A stretch of DNA of 64,000 nt from Pseudomonas deceptionensis (GCF_900106095.1 NZ_FNUD01000002.1:5031054-5095053), one strand, 5' to 3'; shown: positions 9,702-19,151, numbered from the stretch's first letter. Notes: generated from the sequence alone by a model not told the origin. A program made the numbers and translations.

Positions 9702-10559
9702 ATGCGCTTAGTTATTGTCAGCGGACGCTCCGGCTCCGGTAAAAGCACCGCCCTCGCCGTCCTTGAAGACAACGGTTTCTATTGCATCGACAACCTGCCA
9801 GCCGGCTTGCTGCCTGAGCTGGCGGAACGCGCACTGATCCATACCGAACTGGCACAGCCGCTGGTGGCTGTGTCGATTGACGCGCGAAACTTGCCGAGTC
9901 ACTTGTCTCGTTTCCCACAGTTGCTTGAAGAAGTGCGCAACCGTCATATCCAGTGCGATGTCCTGTACCTGGATGCCGACGAAGAAACCTTGCTCAAGCG
10001 CTTCTCGGAAACCCGTCGGCGTCACCCTCTCAGCAGCGCCAGCCGTTCGCTGGCAGAGGCCATTCGTGACGAAACCCAGTTGCTCGGCCCGATCGCCGAC
10101 CTGGCCGACCTGACCATCAACACCACCAATCTGAACCTGTATCAGCTGCGCGACACCATCAAACTGCGTCTGCTGAACAAGCCCGAACCCGGTACTGCCT
10201 TTCTGGTTGAGTCATTCGGCTTCAAGCGCGGGATGCCGGTGGATGCCGACCTTGTGTTTGACGTTCGTTGCCTGCCCAACCCCTATTGGAAACCCGAGCT
10301 GCGGGAACAATCAGGGCTGGACCAACCGGTGGCGGAGTATTTGGCCGCCCAGCCGGATGTCGAAGAGATGTTCCAGGACATCTCCAGCTACCTGCTTAAG
10401 TGGTTACCCCGCTTTGCCGCAAGCAATCGTGCCTATGTGACCATTGGCATTGGCTGCACGGGCGGGCATCACCGCTCCGTGTACCTGACCGAACGCCTGG
10501 GCAAGTGCCTGCAAGAAACTCTGAAGAACGTTCAGGTTCGCCACCGCGACCTTACTTGA
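9702..10559 (+). CDS. rapZ: RNase adapter protein RapZ
   Basis: A 285-residue protein with an N-terminal Walker A (GRSGSGKST, residues 8-16) and a C-terminal RNA/effector-binding domain containing [12 protein letters not shown]. In enterobacteria RapZ binds glucosamine-6-P and presents sRNA GlmZ to RNase E; the Pseudomonas target may differ. It lies between ptsN and ptsO with tight spacing. Confidence 0.94.
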   Translation: MRLVIVSGRSGSGKSTALAVLEDNGFYCIDNLPAGLLPELAERALIHTELAQPLVAVSIDARNLPSHLSRFPQLLEEVRNRHIQCDVLYLDADEETLLKRFSETRRRHPLSSASRSLAEAIRDETQLLGPIADLADLTINTTNLNLYQLRDTIKLRLLNKPEPGTAFLVESFGFKRGMPVDADLVFDVRCLPNPYWKPELREQSGLDQPVAEYLAAQPDVEEMFQDISSYLLKWLPRFAASNRAYVTIGIGCTGGHHRSVYLTERLGKCLQETLKNVQVRHRDLT

Positions 10560-10574
10560 AGGATCTACCCTGCG

Positions 10575-10847
10575 ATGCCTGCACTGGAAATTGAAATCAT
10601 CAACAAACTGGGCTTGCACGCCCGGGCATCGGCAAAGTTCGTCGGTATCGCGGGTCAGTATCCATGTCAGATAAGAGCAGGACGCACACCTGAATCAATG
10701 GTCGACGGTAAAAGCATCATGGCCATGATGATGCTTGCTGCTGGTAAAGGCACCACCATCCACCTGAAGACAGAAGGCGAGAAGGAACAGGAAGCACTGG
10801 ATGCACTGGCCAAGCTGATCAATAACTTCTTCGACGAAGGCGAGTAA
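10575..10847 (+). CDS. ptsO: Nitrogen PTS phosphocarrier HPr-like (PtsO/NPr)
   Basis: A 90-residue HPr-fold protein. The active-site His15 is in NKLGLHARASAKFV, and the regulatory-site helix region carries DGKSIMAMMML. It passes phosphate from PtsP to PtsN. It is the last gene of the rpoN cluster and is followed by a long inverted repeat that probably ends transcription from both sides. Confidence 0.95.
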   Translation: MPALEIEIINKLGLHARASAKFVGIAGQYPCQIRAGRTPESMVDGKSIMAMMMLAAGKGTTIHLKTEGEKEQEALDALAKLINNFFDEGE

Positions 10848-10862
10848 GCCACTGGCAGACTC

Positions 10863-10960
10863 AACCTGTAGCCGCTGCCGCAGGCTGCGATAAGGTCCGC
10901 AGGACCTTTATCAGTATCAAGAGCGCGAGCGATCGCAGCCTTCGGCAGCGGCTACAGGTT
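10863..10960. repeat. REP-type inverted repeat (family A) between ptsO and ZIP gene
   Basis: Two 29-base arms (10863-10891 and 10932-10960) are inverted copies with a single mismatch; the outer part reads AACCTGTAGCCGCTGCCGCA. A smaller inner palindrome (GGTCCGCAGGACC) lies in the loop. The same element recurs at 37026-37132 and, as a half copy, at 54106. It sits between convergent genes and could act as a bidirectional terminator. Confidence 0.85.
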
Positions 10961-10974
10961 CAGCGCTCCCTACC

Positions 10975-11868
10975 TCAACCCAACGCTGTGTCCATCACCA
11001 TCATCAGGCAAAAACCGACGCACAACCCCAGGCTCGCCAGCTTGTCGTGACCATTGCGCCGCGACTCGGGGATCACCTCCTGCGTCACCACCAGCAACAT
11101 CGCACCTGCCGCCAAGGCCAACCCCAACGGCAACAACACTTCGGCAAGGTTCACCAGCCAAGCGCATAGCACCGCAAACACCGGCTCGACCAGACCGGAG
11201 GCCGCTCCAATCAAGAAGGCTCTGACCCGCGACATCCCTGCCCCCGCCAGAACCAGTGCAATCACAAGCCCCTCCGGAACATCCTGCAACGCAATCCCCA
11301 TCGCCAGACTATCCGCATCGGGCATACCGCCACCCGCCGACACTCCGACCGCCATGCCTTCGGGAATGTTGTGCGCCACAATCGCAATCACAAACAGCCA
11401 GATACGCGGAGCGATGACTGGCTCACCAGGACGACTGACGAGTATTTCCGGCCCTCCCCCCGAGACCTTGCGATCCACCAGGTACAGGCAAAATGCGCCC
11501 AGCATGATACCCGCACTGACCAGACCACTGGAGGCCCAGGGTGACAACCCCAGGCCCTGAGCCGCGGCAATACCCGGCACGATCAGCGAAAAGGCGGTAG
11601 CCGCCAGCATCACCCCGGCGCCAAAGCCCAGCAAGGTATCGCTGACGGCCACCGGCATATTGCGGATCACCAGCACCGGCACCGCGCCCAATGCAGTACC
11701 CAGCGCACAGAGCGCCCCACCCTGCAGTGCCCGCAACATTCGCGGCTCAAGGTCCAGCCAGACCAACCCCTTGGACACCAGCAACGCCGTGCCCGCCAAC
11801 AGCAAAAGCGTGCCCAGGGCATAGCGAAACATCCTCACGCCGCCGACCGCCAATAGTTGCGTGCCCAT
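10975..11868 (-). CDS. ZIP-family metal transporter
   Basis: A 297-residue protein with about eight membrane helices and the ZIP metal-path motifs HNIPEGMAVGVSAGG and DVPEGLVIALVL. ZIP carriers import Zn, Mn or Fe. The start MGTQLLAVGG (11866-11868) was chosen because the longer in-frame start lies inside sodA; a GGCGGG-type site precedes it. It lies 28 nt after sodA on the same strand, so it may be the last gene of the fagA-fumC-orfX-sodA operon and supply Mn to the Mn-SOD (inference). Substrate is unproven. Confidence 0.85.
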   Translation of the reverse strand: MGTQLLAVGGVRMFRYALGTLLLLAGTALLVSKGLVWLDLEPRMLRALQGGALCALGTALGAVPVLVIRNMPVAVSDTLLGFGAGVMLAATAFSLIVPGIAAAQGLGLSPWASSGLVSAGIMLGAFCLYLVDRKVSGGGPEILVSRPGEPVIAPRIWLFVIAIVAHNIPEGMAVGVSAGGGMPDADSLAMGIALQDVPEGLVIALVLAGAGMSRVRAFLIGAASGLVEPVFAVLCAWLVNLAEVLLPLGLALAAGAMLLVVTQEVIPESRRNGHDKLASLGLCVGFCLMMVMDTALG

Positions 11869-11896
11869 AATCCCGCCTGAATCCTTATTTGTGGGC

Positions 11897-12508
11897 TCAG
11901 GCCGTTGCCGCGTGGTAACGACGCGCAACTTCTGGCCAATTGATCACGTTGTAAAACGCATTGATGTATTCCGGACGGCGGTTCTGATAACGCAGGTAAT
12001 AGGCGTGCTCCCACACGTCCAACCCCAAGATCGGTGTATTGCCATTCATCAGCGGGCTGTCCTGGTTGCCACTGCTTTCTACCACCAGCGTTTTTTGCGG
12101 GGTCACGCTCAACCATGCCCAGCCACTGCCAAACCGGGTCAGGGCGGCCTTCGTGAAGTTCTCCTTGAAGGTCTCCAGCCCACCCAACTGCTCATCAACC
12201 GCCTTGGCCAGCGCACCTTCCGGCTTGCCCCCGCCTGCCGGGCTCATGACTTCCCAAAACAGCGAGTGATTGGCATGCCCGCCGCCCTGGTTGATCACCG
12301 CAGCACGCAGCTTTTCAGGCAACTGATGAACACTGGCCACCAGTTTTTCCACCGGCCATTGCGCCCATTCCGTGCCATCGACCGCCGCATTCAGGTTGTT
12401 GATGTAGGTCTGATGATGCTTGGTGTAATGGATCTCCATGGTCTGCGCATCAATATGCGGCTCAAGCGCGTCGTAGGCATAAGGCAGGGCTGGCAAGGCA
12501 AAAGTCAT
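11897..12508 (-). CDS. sodA: Manganese superoxide dismutase
   Basis: A 203-residue Fe/Mn SOD. The four metal ligands are visible as His27, His81, Asp164 and His168 (DVWEHAYY). The [11 protein letters not shown] and GNQDSP segments favour the Mn type over Fe type. It dismutates superoxide in the cytoplasm. In P. aeruginosa sodA belongs to the Fur-repressed fagA-fumC-orfX-sodA operon, the same order found here, so it should be induced by iron starvation. Confidence 0.95.
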   Translation of the reverse strand: MTFALPALPYAYDALEPHIDAQTMEIHYTKHHQTYINNLNAAVDGTEWAQWPVEKLVASVHQLPEKLRAAVINQGGGHANHSLFWEVMSPAGGGKPEGALAKAVDEQLGGLETFKENFTKAALTRFGSGWAWLSVTPQKTLVVESSGNQDSPLMNGNTPILGLDVWEHAYYLRYQNRRPEYINAFYNVINWPEVARRYHAATA

Positions 12509-12509
12509 A

Positions 12510-12959
12510 TCAATGTGCTCCTAAGTGATGGCCGCTAACTGTCGAAAACTCATGGCTGGTCTGAGCCACATTGCTTTTGAGCAAAAGATTGGAGCGCGGG
12601 TATTCGCCGTGCTCACTGATGAAATTCAAAAGCTCGACATAGGTTTTACTGCTCTGACGCAACGCTGCTTCACGCAGCGCTGACGACAGACGGGCGTTCT
12701 GCATGGTTTGCAATAAGCGCTGATGGATCGCGCAGAGGTACTCGACGCTTTCCTCCGGCTGGTTAAGACGCAAGTGCAGGTCCGCCAGGTTGTGGTGCGA
12801 AATGACGCAGGCTGCCACTGCTTCGTCAGCATCACTCCAGCGCTCGAACAGCACTTGAGCCAGCGCAAGCGCCTGCAAGTAATGCTCTCGCGCATCGACC
12901 AGCTCGCCCTCGGCGAAACAGCGATTGGCTCTTTCGATCGTGCGTTTCCAGTGTTCCAT
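12510..12959 (-). CDS. Conserved protein between fumC and sodA (orfX)
   Basis: A 149-residue protein of unknown function, equivalent in position to orfX of the P. aeruginosa fagA-fumC-orfX-sodA operon. It appears all-helical, with a TPR-like look: [17 protein letters not shown] and [21 protein letters not shown]. The start [13 protein letters not shown] was preferred to an in-frame ATG four codons earlier; either is possible. It ends one base before the sodA start region, indicating co-transcription. Confidence 0.85.
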   Translation of the reverse strand: MEHWKRTIERANRCFAEGELVDAREHYLQALALAQVLFERWSDADEAVAACVISHHNLADLHLRLNQPEESVEYLCAIHQRLLQTMQNARLSSALREAALRQSSKTYVELLNFISEHGEYPRSNLLLKSNVAQTSHEFSTVSGHHLGAH

Positions 12960-12986
12960 GTGAGCCTCCAAAGCAGTGTCAGAGCA

Positions 12987-14363
12987 TTAAACGCCGCCGG
13001 CTGTCAGCTTCTCGGGGTCGAGCAAGACCTCAAGCTGGCTGCGCGGCAGATCGGTGTATTCGAGGGCAACGTCGATCACCGGGCGACCTTGTTGATAAGC
13101 GGTCTTGGCGATTTCGGCGGCTTTTTGATAACCGATGATAGGATTCAGCGCCGTCACCAGAATCGGGTTACGCGACAACGCTTCCTTGAGCTTCGCTTCG
13201 TTAACCTTGAAGCTGGCAATGGCCTTGTCCGCCAGCAGGCGGCTGGAATTGGCCAGCAGTTCAATGCTGCTCAGCAGGTTCTGGGCAATCACCGGCAGCA
13301 TCACGTTCAGTTCAAAGTTGCCGGACTGACCCGCCACAGTGATCACCGTGTCATTGCCGATGACCTGCGCCGCCACCATCGCCGTGGCTTCCGGGATCAC
13401 CGGGTTGACCTTGCCCGGCATGATCGAAGACCCCGGCTGCAAGGCCTCCAGTTCGATCTCACCCAGACCGGCCAAGGGGCCGGAGTTCATCCAGCGCAGA
13501 TCGTTGGCGATTTTCATCAACGACACGGCCGTTGCCTTGAGTTGCCCCGACACAGAAACCGCAGTGTCCTGCGAACCGATCAACGCGAACAGGTCCTTGC
13601 CCGGCGTGAACTTCACCTGTGTCAGCTCGCTGAGCTGCTGGCTGAACAACCCGGCGAACTGTGGGTGCGCGTTAATCCCGGTCCCTACCGCCGTGCCACC
13701 CTGAGCCAGCGATTGCAGCGCAGGCTGAAGGTTGTGCAGGTGTTCGATATTGGCCTTGAGCTGCTGCGCCCAACCATTAAGTACCTGGCTCATGCGTACG
13801 GGCATGGCGTCCATCAAGTGCGTGCGGCCGGTTTTGACATGCACATGAGCTTCAACCGCCTTGCGCTCGATGACCTCCACCAGATGGGTCAGCGCGGGGA
13901 GCAGTTGCTCATGCAGCCCCAGGGCGGCGCTGACATGGATGGTGGTCGGGATGATGTCGTTGCTGCTTTGCCCGCAATTGACGTGATCATTGGGGTTGAC
14001 CTGCTCGCCCAGCAAACGCGTGGCCAGCGTCGCGATCACTTCATTGGCATTCATGTTGGAACTGGTGCCCGAGCCGGTCTGGAAAATATCCACCGGGAAG
14101 TGCTCCATGAAATCGCCGGTCAGCAGGATCTGCGCGGCTTCGACAATGGCTTCGCCTTGGGGAGCACTGATCTGTTTGAGCTCAACGTTGGCCTGGGCAG
14201 CGGCGGCCTTGGCCAGGATCAGGGCACGGATAAACTGTGCCGGCATGCGTTGATGGCTGATGGGGAAGTTGTCGACCGCACGCTGGGTTTGTGCGCCATA
14301 CAGCGCGGCCTCAGGTACGCGTAACTCACCCATGCTGTCGCGTTCGATACGAGTGTTACTCAT
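12987..14363 (-). CDS. fumC: Class II fumarase FumC
   Basis: A 458-residue class II (iron-independent) fumarase with the superfamily signature GSSIMPGKVNP and the active-site region GTGINAHPQF. It interconverts fumarate and malate in the TCA cycle. Being cluster-free and placed in a Fur-type operon with sodA, it can replace Fe-S fumarase when iron is scarce or oxidants are present. It overlaps fagA by 8 nt. Confidence 0.96.
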   Translation of the reverse strand: MSNTRIERDSMGELRVPEAALYGAQTQRAVDNFPISHQRMPAQFIRALILAKAAAAQANVELKQISAPQGEAIVEAAQILLTGDFMEHFPVDIFQTGSGTSSNMNANEVIATLATRLLGEQVNPNDHVNCGQSSNDIIPTTIHVSAALGLHEQLLPALTHLVEVIERKAVEAHVHVKTGRTHLMDAMPVRMSQVLNGWAQQLKANIEHLHNLQPALQSLAQGGTAVGTGINAHPQFAGLFSQQLSELTQVKFTPGKDLFALIGSQDTAVSVSGQLKATAVSLMKIANDLRWMNSGPLAGLGEIELEALQPGSSIMPGKVNPVIPEATAMVAAQVIGNDTVITVAGQSGNFELNVMLPVIAQNLLSSIELLANSSRLLADKAIASFKVNEAKLKEALSRNPILVTALNPIIGYQKAAEIAKTAYQQGRPVIDVALEYTDLPRSQLEVLLDPEKLTAGGV

Positions 14364-14751
14364 CGGGAAATCCTTGCACCAGTTCTGTTAAAGAAATTGA
14401 AGGTTCGAGCTCACAGGTGGCCAACTGCCAGGCAAAGCTTTGCCAACGCTTGAGCCGGCAAGTACACAACGCTTGAGCTTCGAGATCGCGCAGCGGGCGC
14501 CACGCATGGTCAAGACACAGGCTGCGCCACTGCCAGGGCAGCGCGGTGTCGGTTGCGGTGTCCAGCAGCAGCCGGAAGGTGGTCACGGCAATCATCCAGG
14601 GAGAGGTTGGCGTACAGCCCGCAAGGTAGCGGCCTTCTGCCAGGTAATGCTCGATCAGGCGCGGTTCGTCCGGCGCCAGCCCGCAGCGGATCTGGCGGCT
14701 CATCCAGCGCCAGCTTTCTAGATACGGCCCTTCACGCAAGGCAGCACTCAT
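14356..14751 (-). CDS. fagA: Fe-associated gene product FagA
   Basis: A 131-residue protein of unknown biochemical role, identified by its place as first gene of the fagA-fumC-orfX-sodA operon. It is Trp-rich (for example SWRWMSRQIRCGL) and has no membrane segment or signal peptide. The start MSAALREGPY was taken over an in-frame ATG four codons upstream. A near-consensus Fur box lies 14 nt upstream, so expression should rise in low iron. Confidence 0.85.
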   Translation of the reverse strand: MSAALREGPYLESWRWMSRQIRCGLAPDEPRLIEHYLAEGRYLAGCTPTSPWMIAVTTFRLLLDTATDTALPWQWRSLCLDHAWRPLRDLEAQALCTCRLKRWQSFAWQLATCELEPSISLTELVQGFPDE

Positions 14752-14765
14752 AATCACGCCCACTC

Positions 14766-14784
14766 GATAATGAGATTCATTATT
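14766..14784 (-). promoter_or_regulatory. Fur box of the fagA operon
   Basis: The 19-mer GATAATGAGATTCATTATT matches the Fur consensus GATAATGATAATCATTATC at 16 of 19 positions. It is just upstream of the fagA start. A second, weaker Fur-like stretch (GATATTGATTATC) follows at 14789-14801, suggesting tandem Fur dimers. Confidence 0.85.
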
Positions 14785-15066
14785 AGGCGATATTGATTAT
14801 CAAAACAAGCCCGCGGAATGTGCAGAGCCCTGCCCCCGAGCCCCGTCAGGCCGCGATTATTGAGCGCGGACTTTTTTGAGTCGGAAAAACATTACAAAGT
14901 TTATGGCTTTATCTCACTTTTCCACTACCGCCTTCATATCAATCCAAGGGTAGATCTTACTAATCAATAAGGCACATCTCGCATCCCATCTCCAGCCATG
15001 AACCTACCATTCACCGCATATTCATCCGCTCTCTACCGCGACTTCCCGCTACTTCAAAGGTTACAT
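14785..15066. other. Gap between fagA and the fimbrial operon
   Basis: Together with the Fur box this gene-free stretch is 315 nt long. It holds the fagA promoter side, a plus-strand terminator-like hairpin at 14851-14877, and an AT-rich segment (about 14880-14990) that probably contains the fimbrial promoter. I see no convincing reading frame in it. Confidence 0.5.
14851..14877 (+). terminator. Plus-strand intrinsic terminator upstream of fimbrial genes
   Basis: CCGCG and CGCGG arms with a 9-nt loop are followed by ACTTTTTT. It points rightward although no annotated plus-strand gene lies directly before it; it would end any transcript starting near the Fur boxes. Confidence 0.45.
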
Positions 15067-15627
15067 ATGAAAAAGCTTATTTTTGTCTCCAGCGTTATTG
15101 CCGCCACGTTATTTACGCAGTTGTCTCAAGCTAAAACAGGTGACATAAACTTTACCGGTAGCCTGACGGCAGCAACGTGCTCCGCCACTGCTCCCGGCAG
15201 CACGACCAACAACATTAACGTCCCAATGGGTATTGTATCCATCGCCGACCTTGAAGATGGCTCTACGGGTCAAGCGTCGACTACCACCCAGCTTAAACTG
15301 GACATTAACTGCACGGGCGCCACCGACCTGTCCAATGCGCACATGTCCTTCGACCCGGTTAGCGGTTCTGGCCTTGATGCTAATGACACGCGCCTGCTTA
15401 AGATCGATACCGGTGGTGCAACTGGCGTCGGCATTGCACTGTTGGATGGCACTGATACGATTTTGAATCTTGGTGCAGGCGATCGTTTAACTACAGCACT
15501 TACAGTTGATGGCACGGGGGCAGCCACTGCAAAACTTGATCTTCGCGCTGCATATATCAAAAACGGTACACCACTGACCGCCGGTGTTGCGAATGCGAGC
15601 ATGCCTTTTACTTTCATTTACGACTAA
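15067..15627 (+). CDS. Fimbrial major subunit (type 1 family)
   Basis: A 186-residue chaperone-usher pilin. A signal peptide (MKKLIFVSSVIAATLFTQLSQA) is followed by the mature protein with the conserved disulfide pair Cys38 and Cys82 and a C-terminal donor-strand motif ending PFTFIYD with the penultimate Tyr. An AAAGG site 6 nt upstream supports this start over one 23 codons earlier. It polymerises into the shaft outside the cell with help of the downstream chaperone and usher. It is the first gene of a four-gene operon. Confidence 0.9.
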   Translation: MKKLIFVSSVIAATLFTQLSQAKTGDINFTGSLTAATCSATAPGSTTNNINVPMGIVSIADLEDGSTGQASTTTQLKLDINCTGATDLSNAHMSFDPVSGSGLDANDTRLLKIDTGGATGVGIALLDGTDTILNLGAGDRLTTALTVDGTGAATAKLDLRAAYIKNGTPLTAGVANASMPFTFIYD

Positions 15628-15690
15628 GCAGCCGATAAGGGGAGGCCTGTGTCTTCCCTTAACTTTTGCACATTCAGTGAGACTCTCTAC

Positions 15691-16425
15691 ATGTTGCTTC
15701 CACCTTTAAACAAGGTAGCCGTTTTATTTATCCTGTTTATGTGCAGCCAGGCACAGGCTGCAATTACGCTCAGTTCAACCCGAGTTGTATTTGAAGGAAA
15801 CAAAAAAGAAGCCAGCGTCACCGTCCGCAATCTGGGCACCGACGAAAGGCTGGTTCAATCCTGGCTGGACAGCGACAGACCGGGCACCACCTCAGCGTCC
15901 ATCCCGTTTGCCGTGACCCCGCCGTTGGCCCATATGGCCGGCCAAAGCAGGCAGATCCTGCGAGTACTGTTCAAAGGGACTGGCGTACCTACCGATAAAG
16001 AATCGGTGTTTTGGCTGAATGTTCAGGAAATTCCAAAAGCCGCTGAAGGCGAAAACATACTTCAACTTGCTGTGCGTCAACGCATCAAGTTTTTCTATCG
16101 CCCAACCGGATTACCTGGCACTGCGAAAGAGGCACCTGAAGCTGTAACCTGGGCAATTGAAGGCAGCAATCTGGTGATTAGAAACCCCACAGCCTATCAC
16201 GTGACGCTGACCGATATTCAAATCAAGGCTGACGATTATACCAGCGCTCCTGTCAGTAACTTCATGCTTGCGCCGGGTGACACCAAACACCTCAATTTTC
16301 CGGGAATCTCCCGTACAAGCTCCATGACACTCACGAGTGGAAGCATTGATGACTTTGGGGCAAAAAACTTGTACAGCACACCCTTAAGCTCAACACCAAC
16401 ACACCTGACGCCTCTAAAACCCTAA
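15691..16425 (+). CDS. Periplasmic fimbrial chaperone (PapD/FimC family)
   Basis: A 244-residue PapD-like chaperone. Signal peptide MLLPPLNKVAVLFILFMCSQAQA; then the G1 strand region, the conserved LGTDERLVQSW loop, and KESVFWLNVQEIP, the family hallmark. LQLAVRQRIKFFYRP is the second-domain entry with the C-terminal-carboxylate anchoring Arg/Lys. It donates a strand to pilin subunits in the periplasm. A GTG start 42 nt upstream has a GGAGG site but only 3-nt spacing, so it remains an alternative. AT-rich compared with core genes. Confidence 0.88.
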   Translation: MLLPPLNKVAVLFILFMCSQAQAAITLSSTRVVFEGNKKEASVTVRNLGTDERLVQSWLDSDRPGTTSASIPFAVTPPLAHMAGQSRQILRVLFKGTGVPTDKESVFWLNVQEIPKAAEGENILQLAVRQRIKFFYRPTGLPGTAKEAPEAVTWAIEGSNLVIRNPTAYHVTLTDIQIKADDYTSAPVSNFMLAPGDTKHLNFPGISRTSSMTLTSGSIDDFGAKNLYSTPLSSTPTHLTPLKP

Positions 16426-16521
16426 ACACTGTATTACAACTTTCACAGCAGTGAAGTTATAACACTTCACCGGTTTACTGCATCGACCTGCATATGGGAT
16501 AGACCAGTGCCGAGGCGTTAC

Positions 16522-19098
16522 ATGATTGTTTCAACTGCATTAAAAAATTGCACTTTTTTTCATCGACCATCACGACCTAAAAGTGTCGGCGCCCCCACTC
16601 AAGTCAGCGTACTTTTTCGTTATATCGCGTTGGGCACAGTTGTTTTTTCTTCGACAGTCACTTTTGCCAGTACTGATGAAACCTTCAAAAAATCAACATT
16701 CAGCACCCACTTTTTGCAAAATGGCGGACAAGGTGTCGACCTCAATGACTTCCTGCAAGGCAGCACTGTGGTAGCAGGTACTTACCGGGTCGATATTTAT
16801 ATAAACCGCTCGTTGGTTGGGCGTCAGGATGTCAGTTTTACCAAACAGGAAACAACCGGTAAAGTTGAAGCCTGTTTGACAATCCCTATTTTCGAATCAC
16901 TTGGACTGGACCTCAAGCCGCTTCGAAACGCCGGCAAGCTGGATGAAACCGGGGCCGAGCTCTGCTACGACCTGGTCAGCCTGATTGAGCAAAGCAGCGT
17001 CGAATACGACGCCAGTCGCCAACACCTCAGTATTGGAGTGCCGCAAGCCTCCATGCTGCGCAGCGCACGGGGCTATGTAGACCCGGCCCTGTGGGATGCA
17101 GGCGTCCCGGCTGCATTCGCCAACTACAACATCACAGGTCGTCGAAATACCACCCGGGCAGGCAACAACGACAGCTACTCGGTGGGCCTCAATAACGGCA
17201 TCAACCTGGGGCCATGGCGCCTGCGCAATGATTCAAACATCAGCAGCACTGAAGCCAGTGGCGTCACGCTGACCAGCAACCGCACCTTTGCTCAGCGCGA
17301 TATCACCTTACTGAAAAGCCAATTGACCCTGGGCCAGACTTTCACCAGCTCCCAAGTCTTCGACAGCGTTCGTATCAAGGGCCTGACCCTGGCATCCGAT
17401 GACTCCATGCTCCCAGACAGCCTGCGCGGTTATGCCCCCACCATCCGGGGTGATGCCGAAACGAATGCGACCATCGAGGTGCGCCAGAACAACTACTTGC
17501 TGTACAGCACCACCGTGGCTCCCGGGCCCTTTGTGATTGACGACATCTACCCCAACGGCTCCAACGGCGATCTTGAAATTACCGTGATCGAGGCAGACGG
17601 CCGCCGCCGGGTGACCACCCAGGCATTCGCGTCCTTGCCGCAAATGGTGCGTCGCGGGACGTTTCGCTACAACCTGGCCATGGGGCAATACGACAGCAAT
17701 GGCTACTACGGGGTTGCCCCTATGGTTGGCATCGCCGGGCTGGCGTATGGTGCGGCCGATAACACCACCCTGTTCGGCGGCGTGCAATGGGCCCAAGATT
17801 TCAGCGCCATCAATCTGGGCGCCTCGCAGAACACGGCCATCGGTGCGTTCTCGGCGGATGTCACCCAATCCACCAGCACCAACGCTGCCGGTCAACGCAG
17901 CAAGGGCCAGAGTGCACGCCTGCTGTACTCCAAAACCCTTGCCAGTACCGACACCACCTTCAGCCTGGCCAGCTATCGCTACTCGACCGAGGGCTATCGC
18001 ACCTTGAACGAACACGTCAGCGATATGGACTTCAATGACCCGCACCGCCGTGGTGGCCGTGCCAAATCGCGTTTTGACCTCACCCTCAACCAGAGTCTGG
18101 GCGGGCGCAAATACGGTGCGCTTTACCTGAGAATGGGCGAGCAGCGCTATTGGAACCTGCCAGGCAAAACACGGCAGTTCTCCCTGGGGTATGGCGGCAA
18201 TTGGGGGGCTATGACCTACAAACTGAATGCCACGCAAACACTGAGGCCTGACGCCTCCCGGGCAAAATCGGCAGGCACACGGGTTTCGCTGTCGCTGTCG
18301 TTCCCGCTGGGCAGCAGCAGCCGACCTACCCGGGTCAGCAGCACGCTGGCGACTGACAACAATGGTGCCCATAGCCTGCAAACCGGTGCCAATGGCTCGG
18401 TCATGGGCCGTGACGACTTGTTCTATTCGGTGAATGCGGGTCACGAAAGCCTGGGCGGCAAAACCTTCAGCGGCAATCTCAACGGCACCACCCCCGTGGC
18501 CCAAGTGAGTGCTGGGTACGCCCAGGGTGACACCTTCAAATCCCTCAACGGCGCAGCGGTCGGCTCCATCGTGGTGCATGCTGGAGGGATCAACTTCGGT
18601 CAAACCGTGGGCGAGAATTTTACCCTGGTAGAAGTCCCGGGCGCGGCCGGGATCCCGGTGGGTAACAACGCCGGGGTCACCACGGGCGCCAATGGCTATG
18701 CCGTGGTGCCAAACTCGCAACCCTACCGCACCAACTGGATCAACCTGGACTCCAGCCAGTTGGGCGCTGATATTGAAATCGACAACCCGACCCAACAAGT
18801 CATTCCGCGCCGGGGTTCGGTGACGGTGGCACGGTTCAACATAAAGCAGGGTCGCCGGGTGCAGTTCGAGCTGGTCAAGGCCGATGGCACGCCAATGCCC
18901 TTTGGCACCCGCGTAGAAAACGCCGAAGGCACGCTATTGGCCATCGCCGATCCAAGCGGCCAGGCGCTGGTACTGGTCGAGTCGGACAAAGGCACATTGA
19001 ACATCAAGTCGGGTGCGCTGGCGTGTGAGGCGGGTTATGCATTGCCGGAACGCAGCAGTACCCAAGGTTATGACCAGATGAAGTTGGTGTGCCGATAA
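16522..19098 (+). CDS. Outer-membrane fimbrial usher (FimD/PapC family)
   Basis: An 858-residue usher. N-terminal domain (TFSTHFLQNGGQGVDLNDFL-type region after the signal peptide; KSTFSTHFLQNGG), 24-strand barrel with plug, and C-terminal domains ending in a Cys pair (CEAGYALPE...LVC). The hallmark GPFVIDDIYPNGSNGDLEI is present. It recruits chaperone-subunit complexes and secretes the fibre. The ATG at 16522 follows a GAGG site at good spacing; a GTG 15 nt earlier is less likely. Signal peptide region is unusually long (about 50 residues). Confidence 0.93.
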   Translation: MIVSTALKNCTFFHRPSRPKSVGAPTQVSVLFRYIALGTVVFSSTVTFASTDETFKKSTFSTHFLQNGGQGVDLNDFLQGSTVVAGTYRVDIYINRSLVGRQDVSFTKQETTGKVEACLTIPIFESLGLDLKPLRNAGKLDETGAELCYDLVSLIEQSSVEYDASRQHLSIGVPQASMLRSARGYVDPALWDAGVPAAFANYNITGRRNTTRAGNNDSYSVGLNNGINLGPWRLRNDSNISSTEASGVTLTSNRTFAQRDITLLKSQLTLGQTFTSSQVFDSVRIKGLTLASDDSMLPDSLRGYAPTIRGDAETNATIEVRQNNYLLYSTTVAPGPFVIDDIYPNGSNGDLEITVIEADGRRRVTTQAFASLPQMVRRGTFRYNLAMGQYDSNGYYGVAPMVGIAGLAYGAADNTTLFGGVQWAQDFSAINLGASQNTAIGAFSADVTQSTSTNAAGQRSKGQSARLLYSKTLASTDTTFSLASYRYSTEGYRTLNEHVSDMDFNDPHRRGGRAKSRFDLTLNQSLGGRKYGALYLRMGEQRYWNLPGKTRQFSLGYGGNWGAMTYKLNATQTLRPDASRAKSAGTRVSLSLSFPLGSSSRPTRVSSTLATDNNGAHSLQTGANGSVMGRDDLFYSVNAGHESLGGKTFSGNLNGTTPVAQVSAGYAQGDTFKSLNGAAVGSIVVHAGGINFGQTVGENFTLVEVPGAAGIPVGNNAGVTTGANGYAVVPNSQPYRTNWINLDSSQLGADIEIDNPTQQVIPRRGSVTVARFNIKQGRRVQFELVKADGTPMPFGTRVENAEGTLLAIADPSGQALVLVESDKGTLNIKSGALACEAGYALPERSSTQGYDQMKLVCR

Positions 19099-19151
19099 TT
19101 AATTTACGGGTCACAGCACAAACTTTTAATATATTTAGAGCGGGGAACATA

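Noticed and set aside
10863..10960. Repeated stem-loop units considered as a CRISPR array
   Set aside because: Single inverted pairs at scattered gene ends, with no regular repeat-spacer periodicity and no cas genes; they are REP-type elements.
12723..14324. Open frame of more than 500 codons antisense to fumC
   Set aside because: Mirror frame of fumC codon bias; composition is unlike a folded protein and nothing supports expression.
14785..14877. PrrF-type iron sRNA beside the fagA Fur box
   Set aside because: I found no PrrF-like core sequence; only Fur boxes and a terminator are visible, so it is listed only as a weak possibility.
15649..15690. GTG start for the fimbrial chaperone at 15649
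   Set aside because: GGAGG is only 3 nt away and the extra residues precede an ideal signal peptide; kept as an alternative but not chosen.
17308..18798. Open frame of about 500 codons antisense to the usher gene
   Set aside because: Antisense shadow of a long GC-rich gene with no start signal or domain.
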